Below are positions 27,054-36,748 of a DNA stretch of 64,000 nt, in pieces (position 1 is the first letter of the stretch; every line of letters starts with the position of its first letter). The DNA is from Acetobacter senegalensis (lineage in GTDB: Bacteria > Pseudomonadota > Alphaproteobacteria > Acetobacterales > Acetobacteraceae), in assembly GCF_001580995.1 (NCBI RefSeq), contig NZ_LHZU01000144.1, positions 1 to 64,000 on the forward strand, written 5' to 3'. Made by a program: the position numbers and the translations under genes. The notes under the pieces were generated by a model. It had not been told where the DNA came from and searched no databases. It saw only the letters and a list, made by a program, of their open reading frames with translations.

Positions 27054-29225
27054 TCAGGAACGACCCAAGGCAAGAGAAGAAATTGTAACGCTCGTCTGCT
27101 TCTGGCCTGATGCGTAATCGCGGGGCTCTGCCCCCGAAGCCAGAACACCTGCCTGAACCCTGGGGGCATATGAAGCTGGCGGATCTGCCTTGGCGATGGC
27201 GGACCAATGCACCAGAATAAGGCTGATTTTTTCCAGAACCTTGAGGGCGTCTGCGATCTCGCGCGCCATTCTGGCTTTGGTTCCCAGCCCATCATGAGAC
27301 GGTTCACCCGAAATCAGGCGTGCTCCGGCAGAAAGCCGCAAGGCTGCCGCCTTTCCCCCTCGTGCATGAGGATGAGGAAGTGCCACGGGCTGACCGATAT
27401 GGCACAAAAGCGCCCCCAGCTTGCGATCAGCCTGCGGCACGTACTCTGAGACATCCGCATTCAGCCACTGATACACTTTTCGACATCGGTCAAAATCAAG
27501 CGGTGTATCAATATCCGGTGCCTCCGGCGCCCGAACCATGAAAGAGAGAATTGTCTGCCGCCTGTCCCAGTCATCCGTCAAAGCGGGACGTTGCGGCACA
27601 TACGGGGTTAGTAATTGCAGATCAGGCTGAGCAAGAATCGCCTGCGTTACGGCATGAAGAAAACTATGGAGACGCTCGGAGACCACATCAGCCGGAATGG
27701 CGGCAAAAGCTTCCATCTCCGCGCGGGCGGCGGCCCAGCGCAACAACAGGCCATGATTGGCACTGCTTGCAAGCACTTGGCAGGCGGAAGAGGACGGCCA
27801 TTCACACTGGTTGGCGTACGCTGCAAGCCCCACCGGAAGTGTTCCTTTTGCCAGGCGATTCTTCCAGGAAGCCGGTAACAGCAACGCCCCACAGAAGGGC
27901 GGGCCCGTATAGAATTTGGAGCCCGTGACCATCACGGCCCACTCTCTCTCCAGATACGCGCTGATCCGCTGTGGCATAAGGCGGGTCTGACAGGCATCGA
28001 CCACCACATCCAGCCACCCGGGATAAGCGGCACACAAGGCTGCAACAGCCTCCATATCTGGTGCCAGAAGGCCCGTTTTGGACAAATCCAGCACGTGGAG
28101 AAGAACGCGCCGTCCTGCGGCAACCTCTTCAGCCACCATAACCTGACAGGCGCGCACAACGTCTTCTGATACGCACAGACCGCCTTCCACATTCCGCAAG
28201 GGAAGCGTCAGACTCCGCGCATCTGCGGGGAACCCCTCTATCAACGCGCCTTTTTCAACCGAGACACCGCGCGCTGTTTCCTGCGCAAAATGACATCCTT
28301 GCGCAGCCAGGGGGATACCACTTCCTGTTTCGTCCGGTGCGGTCAGCACTGTGGTGACAGGCACCCCACCTGACGCCGACAACGCAAGCACAGCCAGCGC
28401 GCTATCCGTGCCAGATGGAGAAAGAATGACGGCATCGGAGTCGGCCACCCCAAAGAAGCCCGCCAGAAAACGTCGCATATCCCGCGCCTGTTCTCGCAAG
28501 AACGCCAGAGCATCGCCTTGCAGCACAGCGCGCATCAAGGCCAACCGGGCAAGTTCTCCGCCAGTAAATCCCCGTTCAGACAACGATGAAGCAGTAGAGG
28601 ACGCGAAGGTCACAGCCCATGGGCGCGGTCGATGCGAACAGCCATAATGATTCAGCCCCGTGCGCACTCCCACGGTGAGGCGTGCATCGCCCCCTTCAGC
28701 CATAAGAGCTTCTACCGGGCCGATCAGTCCCCATGCTCCCCCCAGCCAACGGAGAATCTCGTCCCATTCCTCAGAAGAAAGCGTGTACTGTTTAGGGCTT
28801 CCAGCTTCTGCCACAAGTGGCAAAAGAGCGGGGTAAACTGCCTTCAATGCAGCCTTTGCAGGGACATCAGCCGCCGTAAAAAGCCGTACCCAGGATTCGG
28901 GTTGAGGATGATCAGCAAAACTGTCCAACAGCCAGAATCGGGCTGTTGTGCGGGTTGCGGCAAAAAGGATTTTAGCGGTTTCGCAGGGCGATTCGGCCGT
29001 GCCTTTCAGCAGAACGGCCAGTTCAAGCGCATGGCGCAGGTGAAACGCCACCACTGTTTCTTCGCCTAAACAGGGGGCTCCAAGGACTATGTTGCCTTGC
29101 CGGTCGACCTGAAACGGGTGCCCGATGGAGGGGTTAAGGGTAATACAACAAAACTGCGCAAGAACTTTCAGTTCAGGCCGTTCCAATACCCTCAACAGCG
29201 CTTCCGTCAGGTTTTCGGCAAACAT
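27054..29225 (-). CDS. Uncharacterised large PLP-dependent (fold type I) protein
   Basis: I do not recognise this 723-residue protein as a named enzyme. Its central third has the layout of fold-type-I PLP enzymes: a phosphate-cup stretch SPSGTDSALAVLAL (269-282), an Asp-x-x-Gln pair VVVDACQ (Asp410, Gln413) as used to hold the pyridine ring in class V aminotransferases, and TGSKFYTGPP (434-443), where Lys437 is the likely Schiff-base lysine. Residues 1-200 and about 520-723 have no recognised domain and no signal or membrane segment. GGGACGAAGAGA precedes the ATG at 29225. It is cotranscribed with a histidine phosphatase and divergent from rfbB. A lyase, decarboxylase or transferase are all possible. 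Confidence 0.65.
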   Translation of the reverse strand: MFAENLTEALLRVLERPELKVLAQFCCITLNPSIGHPFQVDRQGNIVLGAPCLGEETVVAFHLRHALELAVLLKGTAESPCETAKILFAATRTTARFWLLDSFADHPQPESWVRLFTAADVPAKAALKAVYPALLPLVAEAGSPKQYTLSSEEWDEILRWLGGAWGLIGPVEALMAEGGDARLTVGVRTGLNHYGCSHRPRPWAVTFASSTASSLSERGFTGGELARLALMRAVLQGDALAFLREQARDMRRFLAGFFGVADSDAVILSPSGTDSALAVLALSASGGVPVTTVLTAPDETGSGIPLAAQGCHFAQETARGVSVEKGALIEGFPADARSLTLPLRNVEGGLCVSEDVVRACQVMVAEEVAAGRRVLLHVLDLSKTGLLAPDMEAVAALCAAYPGWLDVVVDACQTRLMPQRISAYLEREWAVMVTGSKFYTGPPFCGALLLPASWKNRLAKGTLPVGLAAYANQCEWPSSSACQVLASSANHGLLLRWAAARAEMEAFAAIPADVVSERLHSFLHAVTQAILAQPDLQLLTPYVPQRPALTDDWDRRQTILSFMVRAPEAPDIDTPLDFDRCRKVYQWLNADVSEYVPQADRKLGALLCHIGQPVALPHPHARGGKAAALRLSAGARLISGEPSHDGLGTKARMAREIADALKVLEKISLILVHWSAIAKADPPASYAPRVQAGVLASGAEPRDYASGQKQTSVTISSLALGRS

Positions 29226-29394
29226 TCTCTTCGTCCCTACCAGTCAGTCACGCCGCGTCATTTAGCCCTTTTCATACTGCTGCCCGCCCTAATTGCGCAA
29301 ATTATGCATGATTACTGGCGAACCGGAATTTTCTGCGTTATGCCTGTTATGTAGAAATTTGAACGTCTTCTTTGGTCACAAAAGCGGAAACTCT

Positions 29395-30453
29395 ATGCGT
29401 ATCTTATTAACAGGCGGATGCGGATTTATCGGGTCTGCGGTAATCCGGCATATTATTCGGTCAACCGATCACTCTGTTCTGAATGTTGACTGCATGACTT
29501 ATGCAGCTTCTGAAGAAACAGTGGAAGATGCCCCCTCCAGCGGACGCTACGAGTTTGCACGGGCCAATATTGTCAACGGTAGCGAGATGAGCCGTCTGTT
29601 CGAGACGTTCCGCCCGCACGCCGTGATGCATCTGGCGGCTGAAAGCCACGTGGATCGCTCCATTGATGGCCCCGGTGTCTTTATCCAGACCAATGTGGTC
29701 GGCACCTATTCCCTGCTGGAAGCGGCACGGAAATATTGGCTCACCCTGGACAAGGCAGATCGTGAAGCCTTCCGGTTCCACCACATCTCGACCGACGAAG
29801 TGTTCGGGGCGCTGGAACCCAATGACCCGCCATTTACGGAAACTACGCCTTACGATCCGCGCAGCCCGTATTCCGCCAGCAAGGCCTCTTCTGATCATCT
29901 GGTGCGCGCCTGGTTCCATACCTATGGCCTGCCCACTTTTGTGACCAACACCACCAACAATTACGGTATCTGGCATTTTCCGGAAAAGCTGATTCCGTTG
30001 ATCACCATCAACGCTATTGAAGGCAAGGATCTGCCTGTTTATGGCGATGGCGCCAACGTGCGGGACTGGTTGTTCGTGGAAGACCACGCAGAAGCGCTGG
30101 TCAAGGCCGTGGAAAAAGGCGTGCCGGGCGAAACATATGCCATTGGTGCCCGTCAGCCCCGCAGCAATCTGGAAGTGGTCAAGACCATCTGTAAGGTTCT
30201 GGATGAATTGTCACCGGATGCCGCTGGCCCGCGTGAACGTCTGATCCGCTTTGTATCCGATCGTCCTGGTCACGACTTCCGGTATGAAATTGATCCATCC
30301 CATGCCGAACAGGCATTGGACTGGAAAGCCAAACATGATTTTGAAACCGGAATCCGCCGCACTGTGCAGTGGTATCTGGATAATCGTGACTGGTGGGAAG
30401 CCATCCGCGCCCGCCGCTATACCGGAAACCGTCTGGGAACTGCCGCAGAATGA
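29395..30453 (+). CDS. rfbB: dTDP-glucose 4,6-dehydratase (PolA-like)
   Basis: RfbB performs the second step of dTDP-L-rhamnose synthesis, turning dTDP-glucose into dTDP-4-keto-6-deoxyglucose with NAD+. From ATG 29395 the protein is 352 residues. It has the Rossmann motif TGGCGFIGS (6-14), the catalytic STDEVFG segment and [10 protein letters not shown] (YxxxK) near 160, all diagnostic of the family. The frame extends upstream to 29293, but that extension lacks family sequence. It is the first gene of rfbBACD plus a glycosyltransferase, the order known as polABCDE in Acetobacter. The stop overlaps the rfbA start (ATGA). Confidence 0.96.
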   Translation: MRILLTGGCGFIGSAVIRHIIRSTDHSVLNVDCMTYAASEETVEDAPSSGRYEFARANIVNGSEMSRLFETFRPHAVMHLAAESHVDRSIDGPGVFIQTNVVGTYSLLEAARKYWLTLDKADREAFRFHHISTDEVFGALEPNDPPFTETTPYDPRSPYSASKASSDHLVRAWFHTYGLPTFVTNTTNNYGIWHFPEKLIPLITINAIEGKDLPVYGDGANVRDWLFVEDHAEALVKAVEKGVPGETYAIGARQPRSNLEVVKTICKVLDELSPDAAGPRERLIRFVSDRPGHDFRYEIDPSHAEQALDWKAKHDFETGIRRTVQWYLDNRDWWEAIRARRYTGNRLGTAAE

Positions 30454-31361
30454 CACAGAAACCCCCTGTCGCCACGCCCATGAAGGGCATCCTGCTGGCC
30501 GGTGGTTCCGGCACGCGCCTGTACCCCATGACTCTGGCTGCCAGCAAACAGTTGCTGCCGGTTTATGATAAACCGATGGTCTATTATCCGCTCTCCACGC
30601 TTATGCTGGCGGGCATCAAGGATATCATGATCATCAGCACGCCTGCTGACCTGCCGCAGTTCAAACGCCTTCTGGGAGATGGGTCCCAGTTTGGCGTACG
30701 GTTTGAATACCGGGTCCAGCCGTCTCCGGATGGGATTCCGCAGGCCTTCCTGATCGCGGAAGACTGGTTGGGGAACGCTCCCTGCGCACTGGCGCTTGGT
30801 GACAATCTTATTTTTGCTGATCACCTGAGCGCCGCCCTGCAAACCGCGGCCCTTCGTCCTACGGGCGCTACAGTATTTGCTTATCAGGTACGTGATCCGG
30901 AACGCTACGGTGTGGTCACGTTTGACAGCACCGGTCGCGCGCTGAGCATTGTGGAAAAGCCGACGGAAGCTCCTTCCAACTGGGCAGTTACCGGGCTCTA
31001 TTTCTACGATAACCGAGTGTTGGACTTTGCAAAGCGGGTCAAACCTTCTGCCCGCGGCGAACTGGAGATCACGGATCTCAACCGCTTCTATCTGGAAGAA
31101 GGATCCCTGCATGTTGACCGCCTTGGCCGTGGCTGCGCTTGGCTGGATGCCGGCATTCCCGACAGCCTGATGGAAGCCGGTCAGTTTGTGCATACCATTC
31201 AGGCTCGTCAGGGCATGCTGGTCGGTTCTCCAGCTGAAGTCGCCTATCGCATGGGCTTTATTGATGCAGACCAGTTGCGGGCTCATGCACAACGCATGAT
31301 CAAAACCGAACTGGGCCGCCTGCTGATGCAGGTTGCCGATTCTGCTCCCGTGGGCTGCTGA
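30450..31361 (+). CDS. rfbA: Glucose-1-phosphate thymidylyltransferase (PolB-like)
   Basis: RfbA makes dTDP-glucose from dTTP and glucose-1-phosphate, the first step of dTDP-L-rhamnose synthesis. From ATG 30450 (overlapping the rfbB stop) the protein is 303 residues. The nucleotide-binding [14 protein letters not shown] is at about 15-28, and [19 protein letters not shown] is the expected family segment near 170-190. ATG 30480 would start directly at MKGILLAGG and is also plausible. The stop codon lies inside the loop of a strong terminator (31352-31378), an unusual position within an operon. Confidence 0.95.
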   Translation: MTQKPPVATPMKGILLAGGSGTRLYPMTLAASKQLLPVYDKPMVYYPLSTLMLAGIKDIMIISTPADLPQFKRLLGDGSQFGVRFEYRVQPSPDGIPQAFLIAEDWLGNAPCALALGDNLIFADHLSAALQTAALRPTGATVFAYQVRDPERYGVVTFDSTGRALSIVEKPTEAPSNWAVTGLYFYDNRVLDFAKRVKPSARGELEITDLNRFYLEEGSLHVDRLGRGCAWLDAGIPDSLMEAGQFVHTIQARQGMLVGSPAEVAYRMGFIDADQLRAHAQRMIKTELGRLLMQVADSAPVGC

Positions 31362-31378
31362 TCAGGCAGCCCTTTTTT
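31352..31378 (+). terminator. Intra-cluster rho-independent terminator between rfbA and rfbC
   Basis: A perfect 7-bp stem, GGGCTGC / GCAGCCC, has a 7-base loop and is followed by six T. The loop contains the rfbA stop codon. rfbC starts 51 bases downstream on the same strand. Confidence 0.85.
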
Positions 31379-31429
31379 CTATGCCCGCCTTAATTTTATG
31401 CCAGTCTTAATTTCTGGAGATCTGCCTTC

Positions 31430-31987
31430 ATGAAAGTTGATCGTCTCGCCATTCCGGACGTCATCCTTGTTACGCCGCCGCGCTTTGGAGACAATCGGGG
31501 ATTCTTCTCCGAAACCTACAATATCGACCGCATGCGTGACGCAGGCATTACCCAGCCATTCGTTCAGGATAACCAGAGCCTTTCCCGCCAGAAAGGTGTT
31601 GTTCGTGGCCTGCATTGCCAGCTTGACCCATATGCTCAGGGAAAACTGGTACGCTGCACCAAAGGGGCCATCTGGGATGTCGCAATTGATGCCCGCACTG
31701 GCTCCCCGACCTATGGCAAATGGGTTGCGGCTGAACTGTCAGAAGAAAACTGGTCCCAGCTCTGGATTCCGCCGGGCTTCCTGCACGGTTTCTGCACCCT
31801 GACTGAAAATGCGGAAGTTCAGTACAAATGCACCGGCCTTTACAACAAGGCTTCTGAACGGGCGGTGATCTGGAACAGTGCGGAACTGGCCATTGACTGG
31901 CCTGTCAAACCTGAAGACGCCATTTTGTCAGAAAAAGATTTGGAAGCACCGGAATTTTCTGCCGCCAAAGGCTGGTTTCAATTTTAA
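31430..31987 (+). CDS. rfbC: dTDP-4-dehydrorhamnose 3,5-epimerase (PolC-like)
   Basis: RfbC epimerises dTDP-4-keto-6-deoxyglucose at C3 and C5. The 185-residue protein is a cupin of standard length. It has the family segments FSETYN (about 24-29), FVQDNQSLS, GVVRGLHCQ with the catalytic His near 63, and a Tyr in VQYKCTGLY near 130. ATG 31430 follows TCTGGAGATC. It lies downstream of a strong terminator, so it needs readthrough or its own promoter. rfbD follows after 15 bases. Confidence 0.95.
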   Translation: MKVDRLAIPDVILVTPPRFGDNRGFFSETYNIDRMRDAGITQPFVQDNQSLSRQKGVVRGLHCQLDPYAQGKLVRCTKGAIWDVAIDARTGSPTYGKWVAAELSEENWSQLWIPPGFLHGFCTLTENAEVQYKCTGLYNKASERAVIWNSAELAIDWPVKPEDAILSEKDLEAPEFSAAKGWFQF

Positions 31988-32002
31988 GAACGGGAGCACG
32001 TC

Positions 32003-32914
32003 ATGAGCATTCTGGCATCTGAGGGTGGTCCCATTCTGGTCACCGGTGGCACCGGACAGCTTGCAACATCTCTGGTCACGCTTGGTGGTCCGCGCATTCA
32101 TTGCGTTGGACGTCCCGGTTTTGATTTTGACAAACCTGAAACATTGGCCGCCACGCTGGAAGCCGTCAAACCGGTTGCCGTGGTCAATGCCGCAGCCTGG
32201 ACTGCTGTTGATCTGGCGGAAAAGGAACCTGAAGCAGCCGCCCGCGCCAACACGAGTGGTCCGGCAGAACTGGCCCGTCTGTGCGCCCAGCAGAATATTC
32301 CGCTGATCCATGTTTCCACTGATTACGTCTTTTCCGGAGACAAAGGCACACCGTATGTGGAAACAGATGCAGTCTCCCCTGACACGGTCTATGGCAGCAC
32401 AAAGGCTGAAGGCGAAAAACAGGCACTGGCCGCCAATCCCAAGACCCTGATTTTCCGGACCTCCTGGGTGTATTCGGCTCATGGCAAGAACTTTGTTCGC
32501 ACCATGCTGAACGCAGGTGCCAAAAATCCGGCCCTGAAAGTGGTCGGGGACCAGAAAGGCAATCCCACCAGTTCAGATGATCTGGCGCGCGCCATTCTTT
32601 CCGTTCTCGCCATTCTCGAAAAAGACGGCTGGAAAGATGATTTTGCCGGGATCTACCATGTGTGCGGAACCGGTGAGACCACATGGCACGGTCTGGCGGT
32701 AGAAGCGCTGAAAGATGCAGCAGACCATGGGCAGGCCATGCCCACAGTCACCGCTATCCGCACCGAAGATTGGCCCACCCCGGCCAAACGGCCCGCTGAT
32801 TCACGGATGGACAATTCCAAGCTCACGCGTGTATTTGGCATCACCATGCCGGCGTGGGAAGAAAGCGTAAAGAAGGTTGTAAACCAGATTTTTGCCCAGA
32901 CTCCTTCAGCCTGA
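32003..32914 (+). CDS. rfbD: dTDP-4-dehydrorhamnose reductase (PolD-like)
   Basis: RfbD reduces the 4-keto group with NAD(P)H to give dTDP-L-rhamnose. The 303-residue SDR protein has the nucleotide motif VTGGTGQLATSL near residue 13, the STDYVFSG segment near 108 and the catalytic YGSTKAEGE (YxxxK) near 130, all typical of the family. ATG 32003 follows CGGGAGC. It is followed by a perfect 10-bp hairpin and then the glycosyltransferase. Confidence 0.95.
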   Translation: MSILASEGGPILVTGGTGQLATSLVTLGGPRIHCVGRPGFDFDKPETLAATLEAVKPVAVVNAAAWTAVDLAEKEPEAAARANTSGPAELARLCAQQNIPLIHVSTDYVFSGDKGTPYVETDAVSPDTVYGSTKAEGEKQALAANPKTLIFRTSWVYSAHGKNFVRTMLNAGAKNPALKVVGDQKGNPTSSDDLARAILSVLAILEKDGWKDDFAGIYHVCGTGETTWHGLAVEALKDAADHGQAMPTVTAIRTEDWPTPAKRPADSRMDNSKLTRVFGITMPAWEESVKKVVNQIFAQTPSA

Positions 32915-32927
32915 GCAAAACGCACCT

Positions 32928-32956
32928 GCTGCTTCTGACTGCGTTACAGAAGCAGC
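32928..32956 (+). repeat. Hairpin between rfbD and the glycosyltransferase
   Basis: A perfect 10-bp inverted repeat, GCTGCTTCTG / CAGAAGCAGC, with a 9-base loop. No T run follows. It may stabilise the upstream mRNA or modulate polE expression. Confidence 0.6.
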
Positions 32957-32983
32957 CTTCCACCCCCTGTCAGAGGACACCGA

Positions 32984-33973
32984 GTGCAGGATAACAGTCA
33001 GAGCACCATGCCCGGACGCTTCCCTGCACAATCGGGCCTGTCAGATGCCCCCGTTGCCATTCTGCTTTCGCTCTATAATGGGGGCACCTATCTGAGCGAA
33101 CAGCTTGCCTCCCTTGAAGGCCAAACCCACACCAACTGGGTTCTCTATTGGCGTGATGACGGCTCTACCGACGGCACGCTCTCCCTGATGCAGCATTTCA
33201 GCCAGAAAATGGGCCATCGCTGCATCATGGTCACACCCCGCAATGGCCAGCATCTGGGCGTTACAGCCTCCTATTCCCACCTTCTTGCAGTTGTTCCGCC
33301 TGATATGCCCATTGCATTCTGTGATCAGGATGATGTCTGGCTACCTGATAAACTGGCACGTGGGCTAAAAGCCCTTGCGACTCTTCCCCCCACGCAGCCC
33401 GGCTTGTACTGCGCCCGGCAAACCCTGACAGACAGAAATCTCACACCTGTTGGTCTGTCTCCGCCTCTGCCACAGGCAACGTCTTTTCTGGCGGCTCTCA
33501 CCCAGAATATTGCAACCGGCTGCACCATCATGCTCTCCCCCGCAGCGTGCGCTCTTCTGAAGAAAGCCATGCCAGCATCTTCGCATATCCTGCATGACTG
33601 GTGGGCCTATCTTCTTGTCGCTGGCGCGGGAGGGAATATTCTGACAGATAACCGGCCTGTTCTGCTCTACCGCCAGCACGGACAAAACGCTGTTGGCGCG
33701 CCTGCACGCTTCATGCAACGTGCTCTGGGCGCCTTACGACGCGGCCCCAGCCTTTTCATGGACATCTTCCGTGCCAATACCCTGTACCTGCTCAGCCGCC
33801 GCCAATTGTTGACTCCGCAGAATCAGGAAAGCCTGCGCCTTATTCAACAGGGGCTTGGCCGTGGGTGGCGTGGACTAGCTGCCCGATTCTCCCTGTTGCA
33901 GAAGATGGAACAGCTCCGGCGACATGAAAAACTGGAGCAACTGGTGTTCCGGTTGTGGTTTCTGCTCGGGTAA
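32984..33973 (+). CDS. polE: Family 2 glycosyltransferase (PolE/rhamnosyltransferase-like)
   Basis: This 329-residue GT-A fold enzyme probably transfers a sugar, likely rhamnose, onto a surface polysaccharide precursor. The N-terminal nucleotide-sugar domain has VAILLSLYNGG, WRDDGSTDGT (DxD-like) and AFCDQDDVWLPDK, typical of rhamnosyltransferase-type GT2 proteins. The GTG start at 32984 has AGAGGA seven bases before it; ATG 33008 is the alternative. Its position after rfbBACD matches polE of Acetobacter, which is needed to form the pellicle polysaccharide. The frame here is intact. A run of six C (33386-33391) sits in the first half of the gene. The name is by position and family, not by alignment. 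Confidence 0.8.
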   Translation: MQDNSQSTMPGRFPAQSGLSDAPVAILLSLYNGGTYLSEQLASLEGQTHTNWVLYWRDDGSTDGTLSLMQHFSQKMGHRCIMVTPRNGQHLGVTASYSHLLAVVPPDMPIAFCDQDDVWLPDKLARGLKALATLPPTQPGLYCARQTLTDRNLTPVGLSPPLPQATSFLAALTQNIATGCTIMLSPAACALLKKAMPASSHILHDWWAYLLVAGAGGNILTDNRPVLLYRQHGQNAVGAPARFMQRALGALRRGPSLFMDIFRANTLYLLSRRQLLTPQNQESLRLIQQGLGRGWRGLAARFSLLQKMEQLRRHEKLEQLVFRLWFLLG

Positions 33974-34132
33974 AGCGCAAAAAACGGGCATTTTGCCAAA
34001 ACTCTGCCTTACAAACCTTCTTTACAGCAGAAGTTCACGGTAGGTTGGGCCACCGTTTCCGAACGATGTTTTTGAATTAACTGTCCTGAAAGAAACAGGC
34101 TGCCATTTGGCCTGCATGATCTTCAGGGCCAT

Positions 34133-36748
34133 TTGGAGTCAGGATCCAGACCCTTGGCGCGAGCGAGCCACACACGATCTGCCGACTATGTCCTTCCCAC
34201 TTACAAGAGCGCGCTTCGGCTGCGGCTTGAAGAAGGAGGAGGCCTCCTTCTCTGTGTGCTTGCCTGCGCGCTGCTGGTTGCTCTGGCCACGTACAACCCG
34301 AAAGACCCCTCTTTCAATACGGCAACAGGCCAGCCCCCCACCAACCTGCTTGGCATGGTGGGCGCTGTGCTGTCAGACACGTTGCTGCAAGGTATTGGCA
34401 TGGCGGCCGTGCTGCCTGCCTTTATTCTGATGGCATGGGGCTGGCGCTTCATGAGCCACCGGTTGCTGGGCCACGAATCCCTTGTGGTGTTTGGCTTGCG
34501 GTTTCTGGCTATCCTCTGCCTTCTACCGGTAAGTGGCGCCCTGCTGGCCGCCATCCCCCTTCTGTTTACTGCCCTCCCCCCCATGCATTGGCCCACAGAA
34601 GCTGGTATTGGCGGCGGTATCGGGTTTTCCATCGCCCAGACCTCGCTTTCCGCCGGGACAGCCGCCATTGGTCCGGCTGGTGGCATGCTGGTGTGGATTC
34701 TCGGTCTGCTTCTGTCATGCCTGCTTCTGGCGCTGGGCACCGGGCTGCGCCGTCAGGAATGGGCAACGCTATGGCACGGGGTGATGGTTGTGCTCCGTCT
34801 GCCGGGCCAGCTCGGCATGCGCTTTGTACGCTATTATGCCAGCCGCAAACCGCGTGAGGAGGAAACTCCCATTGGTACGGCAGGCCGTTTTGCCACCGCG
34901 GAGGAAACCTCCTACGCGGCAAGCAGAGCCTCTGCCCACTCCCTTTTTGCGCAGGAAGAAGAGGAAGATGATCTCTCACTTCCTGACCACACTCCCCCTG
35001 GCACCGCTCTGGCCCTGCGGGAAGAAGACGCACCGGCAGTCTCACCCGGTGCAGGTTCTACCGCTCCAGCCCTGCGTGAGCCACCAGCACCAGCCCCCAC
35101 ACCTGCTGTTGCGCCGCAACCTGTAACGGCCGCAACCCCAGCCCCCAAAAGCGGCCTGTTGGGTCGCCTGTTTACAGGTAAGGAAAACGCAACCGGGCCA
35201 AGCACGCCCAAGGCTCCCGCCGTATCTGCCAAAAAAGGCGGCTGGGAACTGCCACCCCTTGATCTGCTGAAACCAGCCCCCGCCCACACGCAATATGGCC
35301 CCTCTGCCGAAGCACTGAACGCCACGGCGCGCCTGCTGGAACAGGTGCTTTCTGATTACGGTGTGCAGGGAACCATTGTGGGCATGAGCGCTGGCCCTGT
35401 GGTCACGCTTTATGAACTGGAGCCCGCCGCCGGTATCCGCTCCGCCCGTGTGATCGGGCTGGCGGATGACGTTGCGCGCTCGCTCTCGGTTCTGAGTGTT
35501 CGTATCGCCACCGTGCCCGGGCGGAATGTGATTGGTATTGAAGTACCAAACCAGACACGCGAGACGGTTTATCTTTCTGAACTGCTCAGCCAGCCGGATT
35601 GGCAGAATGATCCCGCCCACCTCTCCCTTGCTCTGGGGAAAGACATTGCGGGCGAGCCCGTGTTCAGTGATCTGGCCCGCATGCCGCATCTGCTTGTTGC
35701 GGGCACCACGGGTTCAGGGAAATCGGTTGGCGTAAACGCCATGATCCTCTCGCTGCTTTATCGGCTTTCCCCCGATGAATGCCGCCTGATCATGATTGAC
35801 CCCAAGGTGCTGGAACTTTCCATTTACGATGGTATTCCGCACCTGCTCACCCCGGTTGTGACAGAACCCCCAAAAGCCGTGAACGCCCTGAAATGGGTGG
35901 TGCGGGAAATGGACCGCCGTTACCGCACCATGGCGCACATGCAGGTGCGAAACATTGCCGGCTATAACGCCCGCGCCGCCGAAGCCCGTGCTGATGGTGA
36001 AGTAGTGGTACGCCGTGTGCAGACGGGCTTTGACCCTGAAACCGGCAACCCTGTGTTTGAGGAACAGTCCGTCACGCTGGACCCGATGCCCTATATCGTC
36101 GTGATTATTGACGAAATGGCGGATCTGATGATGACCGCCGGCAAGGAAATTGACGCGTGTGTGCAGCGTCTGGCCCAGAAAGCGCGTGCGGCTGGCATCC
36201 ATGTGATCATGGCCACGCAGCGCCCCTCCGTGGATGTGATTACCGGCACCATCAAGGCCAACTTCCCCACCCGTATCTCCTTTCAGGTGATCAGCAAGTT
36301 TGATAGCCGCACCATTCTGGGTGAACAGGGTGCGGAACAATTGCTGGGCCAGGGTGACATGCTGTTCATGCAGGGGGGCGGCCGCATTACCCGCGTGCAC
36401 GGTCCGTTTGTGGCCGATAGCGAAGTGGAGCAGGTTGTCAGCTTCCTGAAAGAACAGGGCGAACCCATTTACGATGATGACGTGCTGGCCGAACCCGTGG
36501 AAGAAGCGCCCGCTGGCGGCGGCAAGTCGGGCGGCGGAGATAGCGGCGAATCAGACATGTATGATGAAGCCGTAGCCATTGTAACGCGGGAAGGGAAAGC
36601 CTCGACCTCCTTCGTGCAGCGGCATCTTTCCATTGGCTACAACCGCGCCGCCAAACTGATTGAACAGATGGAAAAGGAAGGCATTATCAGCCGGGCCGAC
36701 CATGTAGGCCGCCGCAAGGTTCTGGTGGGGTCCGCCCGCGAGGAATGA
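34133..36748 (+). CDS. ftsK: DNA translocase FtsK
   Basis: FtsK couples cell division to chromosome dimer resolution by pumping DNA toward dif at the septum. The 871-residue protein has four N-terminal membrane segments (about 35-210), a Pro/Ala/Glu-rich linker (about 245-385), the motor with Walker A GTTGSGKS (about 524-531) and Walker B VVIIDEMADLM, and a C-terminal gamma winged helix (about 805-871) that reads KOPS sequences. The start is the TTG at 34133, the only start that keeps the N-terminus without losing TM1; no ATG is available nearby in frame. The stop overlaps the next gene (ATGA). Confidence 0.93.
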   Translation: MESGSRPLARASHTRSADYVLPTYKSALRLRLEEGGGLLLCVLACALLVALATYNPKDPSFNTATGQPPTNLLGMVGAVLSDTLLQGIGMAAVLPAFILMAWGWRFMSHRLLGHESLVVFGLRFLAILCLLPVSGALLAAIPLLFTALPPMHWPTEAGIGGGIGFSIAQTSLSAGTAAIGPAGGMLVWILGLLLSCLLLALGTGLRRQEWATLWHGVMVVLRLPGQLGMRFVRYYASRKPREEETPIGTAGRFATAEETSYAASRASAHSLFAQEEEEDDLSLPDHTPPGTALALREEDAPAVSPGAGSTAPALREPPAPAPTPAVAPQPVTAATPAPKSGLLGRLFTGKENATGPSTPKAPAVSAKKGGWELPPLDLLKPAPAHTQYGPSAEALNATARLLEQVLSDYGVQGTIVGMSAGPVVTLYELEPAAGIRSARVIGLADDVARSLSVLSVRIATVPGRNVIGIEVPNQTRETVYLSELLSQPDWQNDPAHLSLALGKDIAGEPVFSDLARMPHLLVAGTTGSGKSVGVNAMILSLLYRLSPDECRLIMIDPKVLELSIYDGIPHLLTPVVTEPPKAVNALKWVVREMDRRYRTMAHMQVRNIAGYNARAAEARADGEVVVRRVQTGFDPETGNPVFEEQSVTLDPMPYIVVIIDEMADLMMTAGKEIDACVQRLAQKARAAGIHVIMATQRPSVDVITGTIKANFPTRISFQVISKFDSRTILGEQGAEQLLGQGDMLFMQGGGRITRVHGPFVADSEVEQVVSFLKEQGEPIYDDDVLAEPVEEAPAGGGKSGGGDSGESDMYDEAVAIVTREGKASTSFVQRHLSIGYNRAAKLIEQMEKEGIISRADHVGRRKVLVGSAREE

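Noticed and set aside
26343-29225. Histidine phosphatase plus PLP protein as cobalamin CobC/CobD
   Set aside because: CobD is about half this length, its motifs are not seen, and no other cobalamin gene is in the window.
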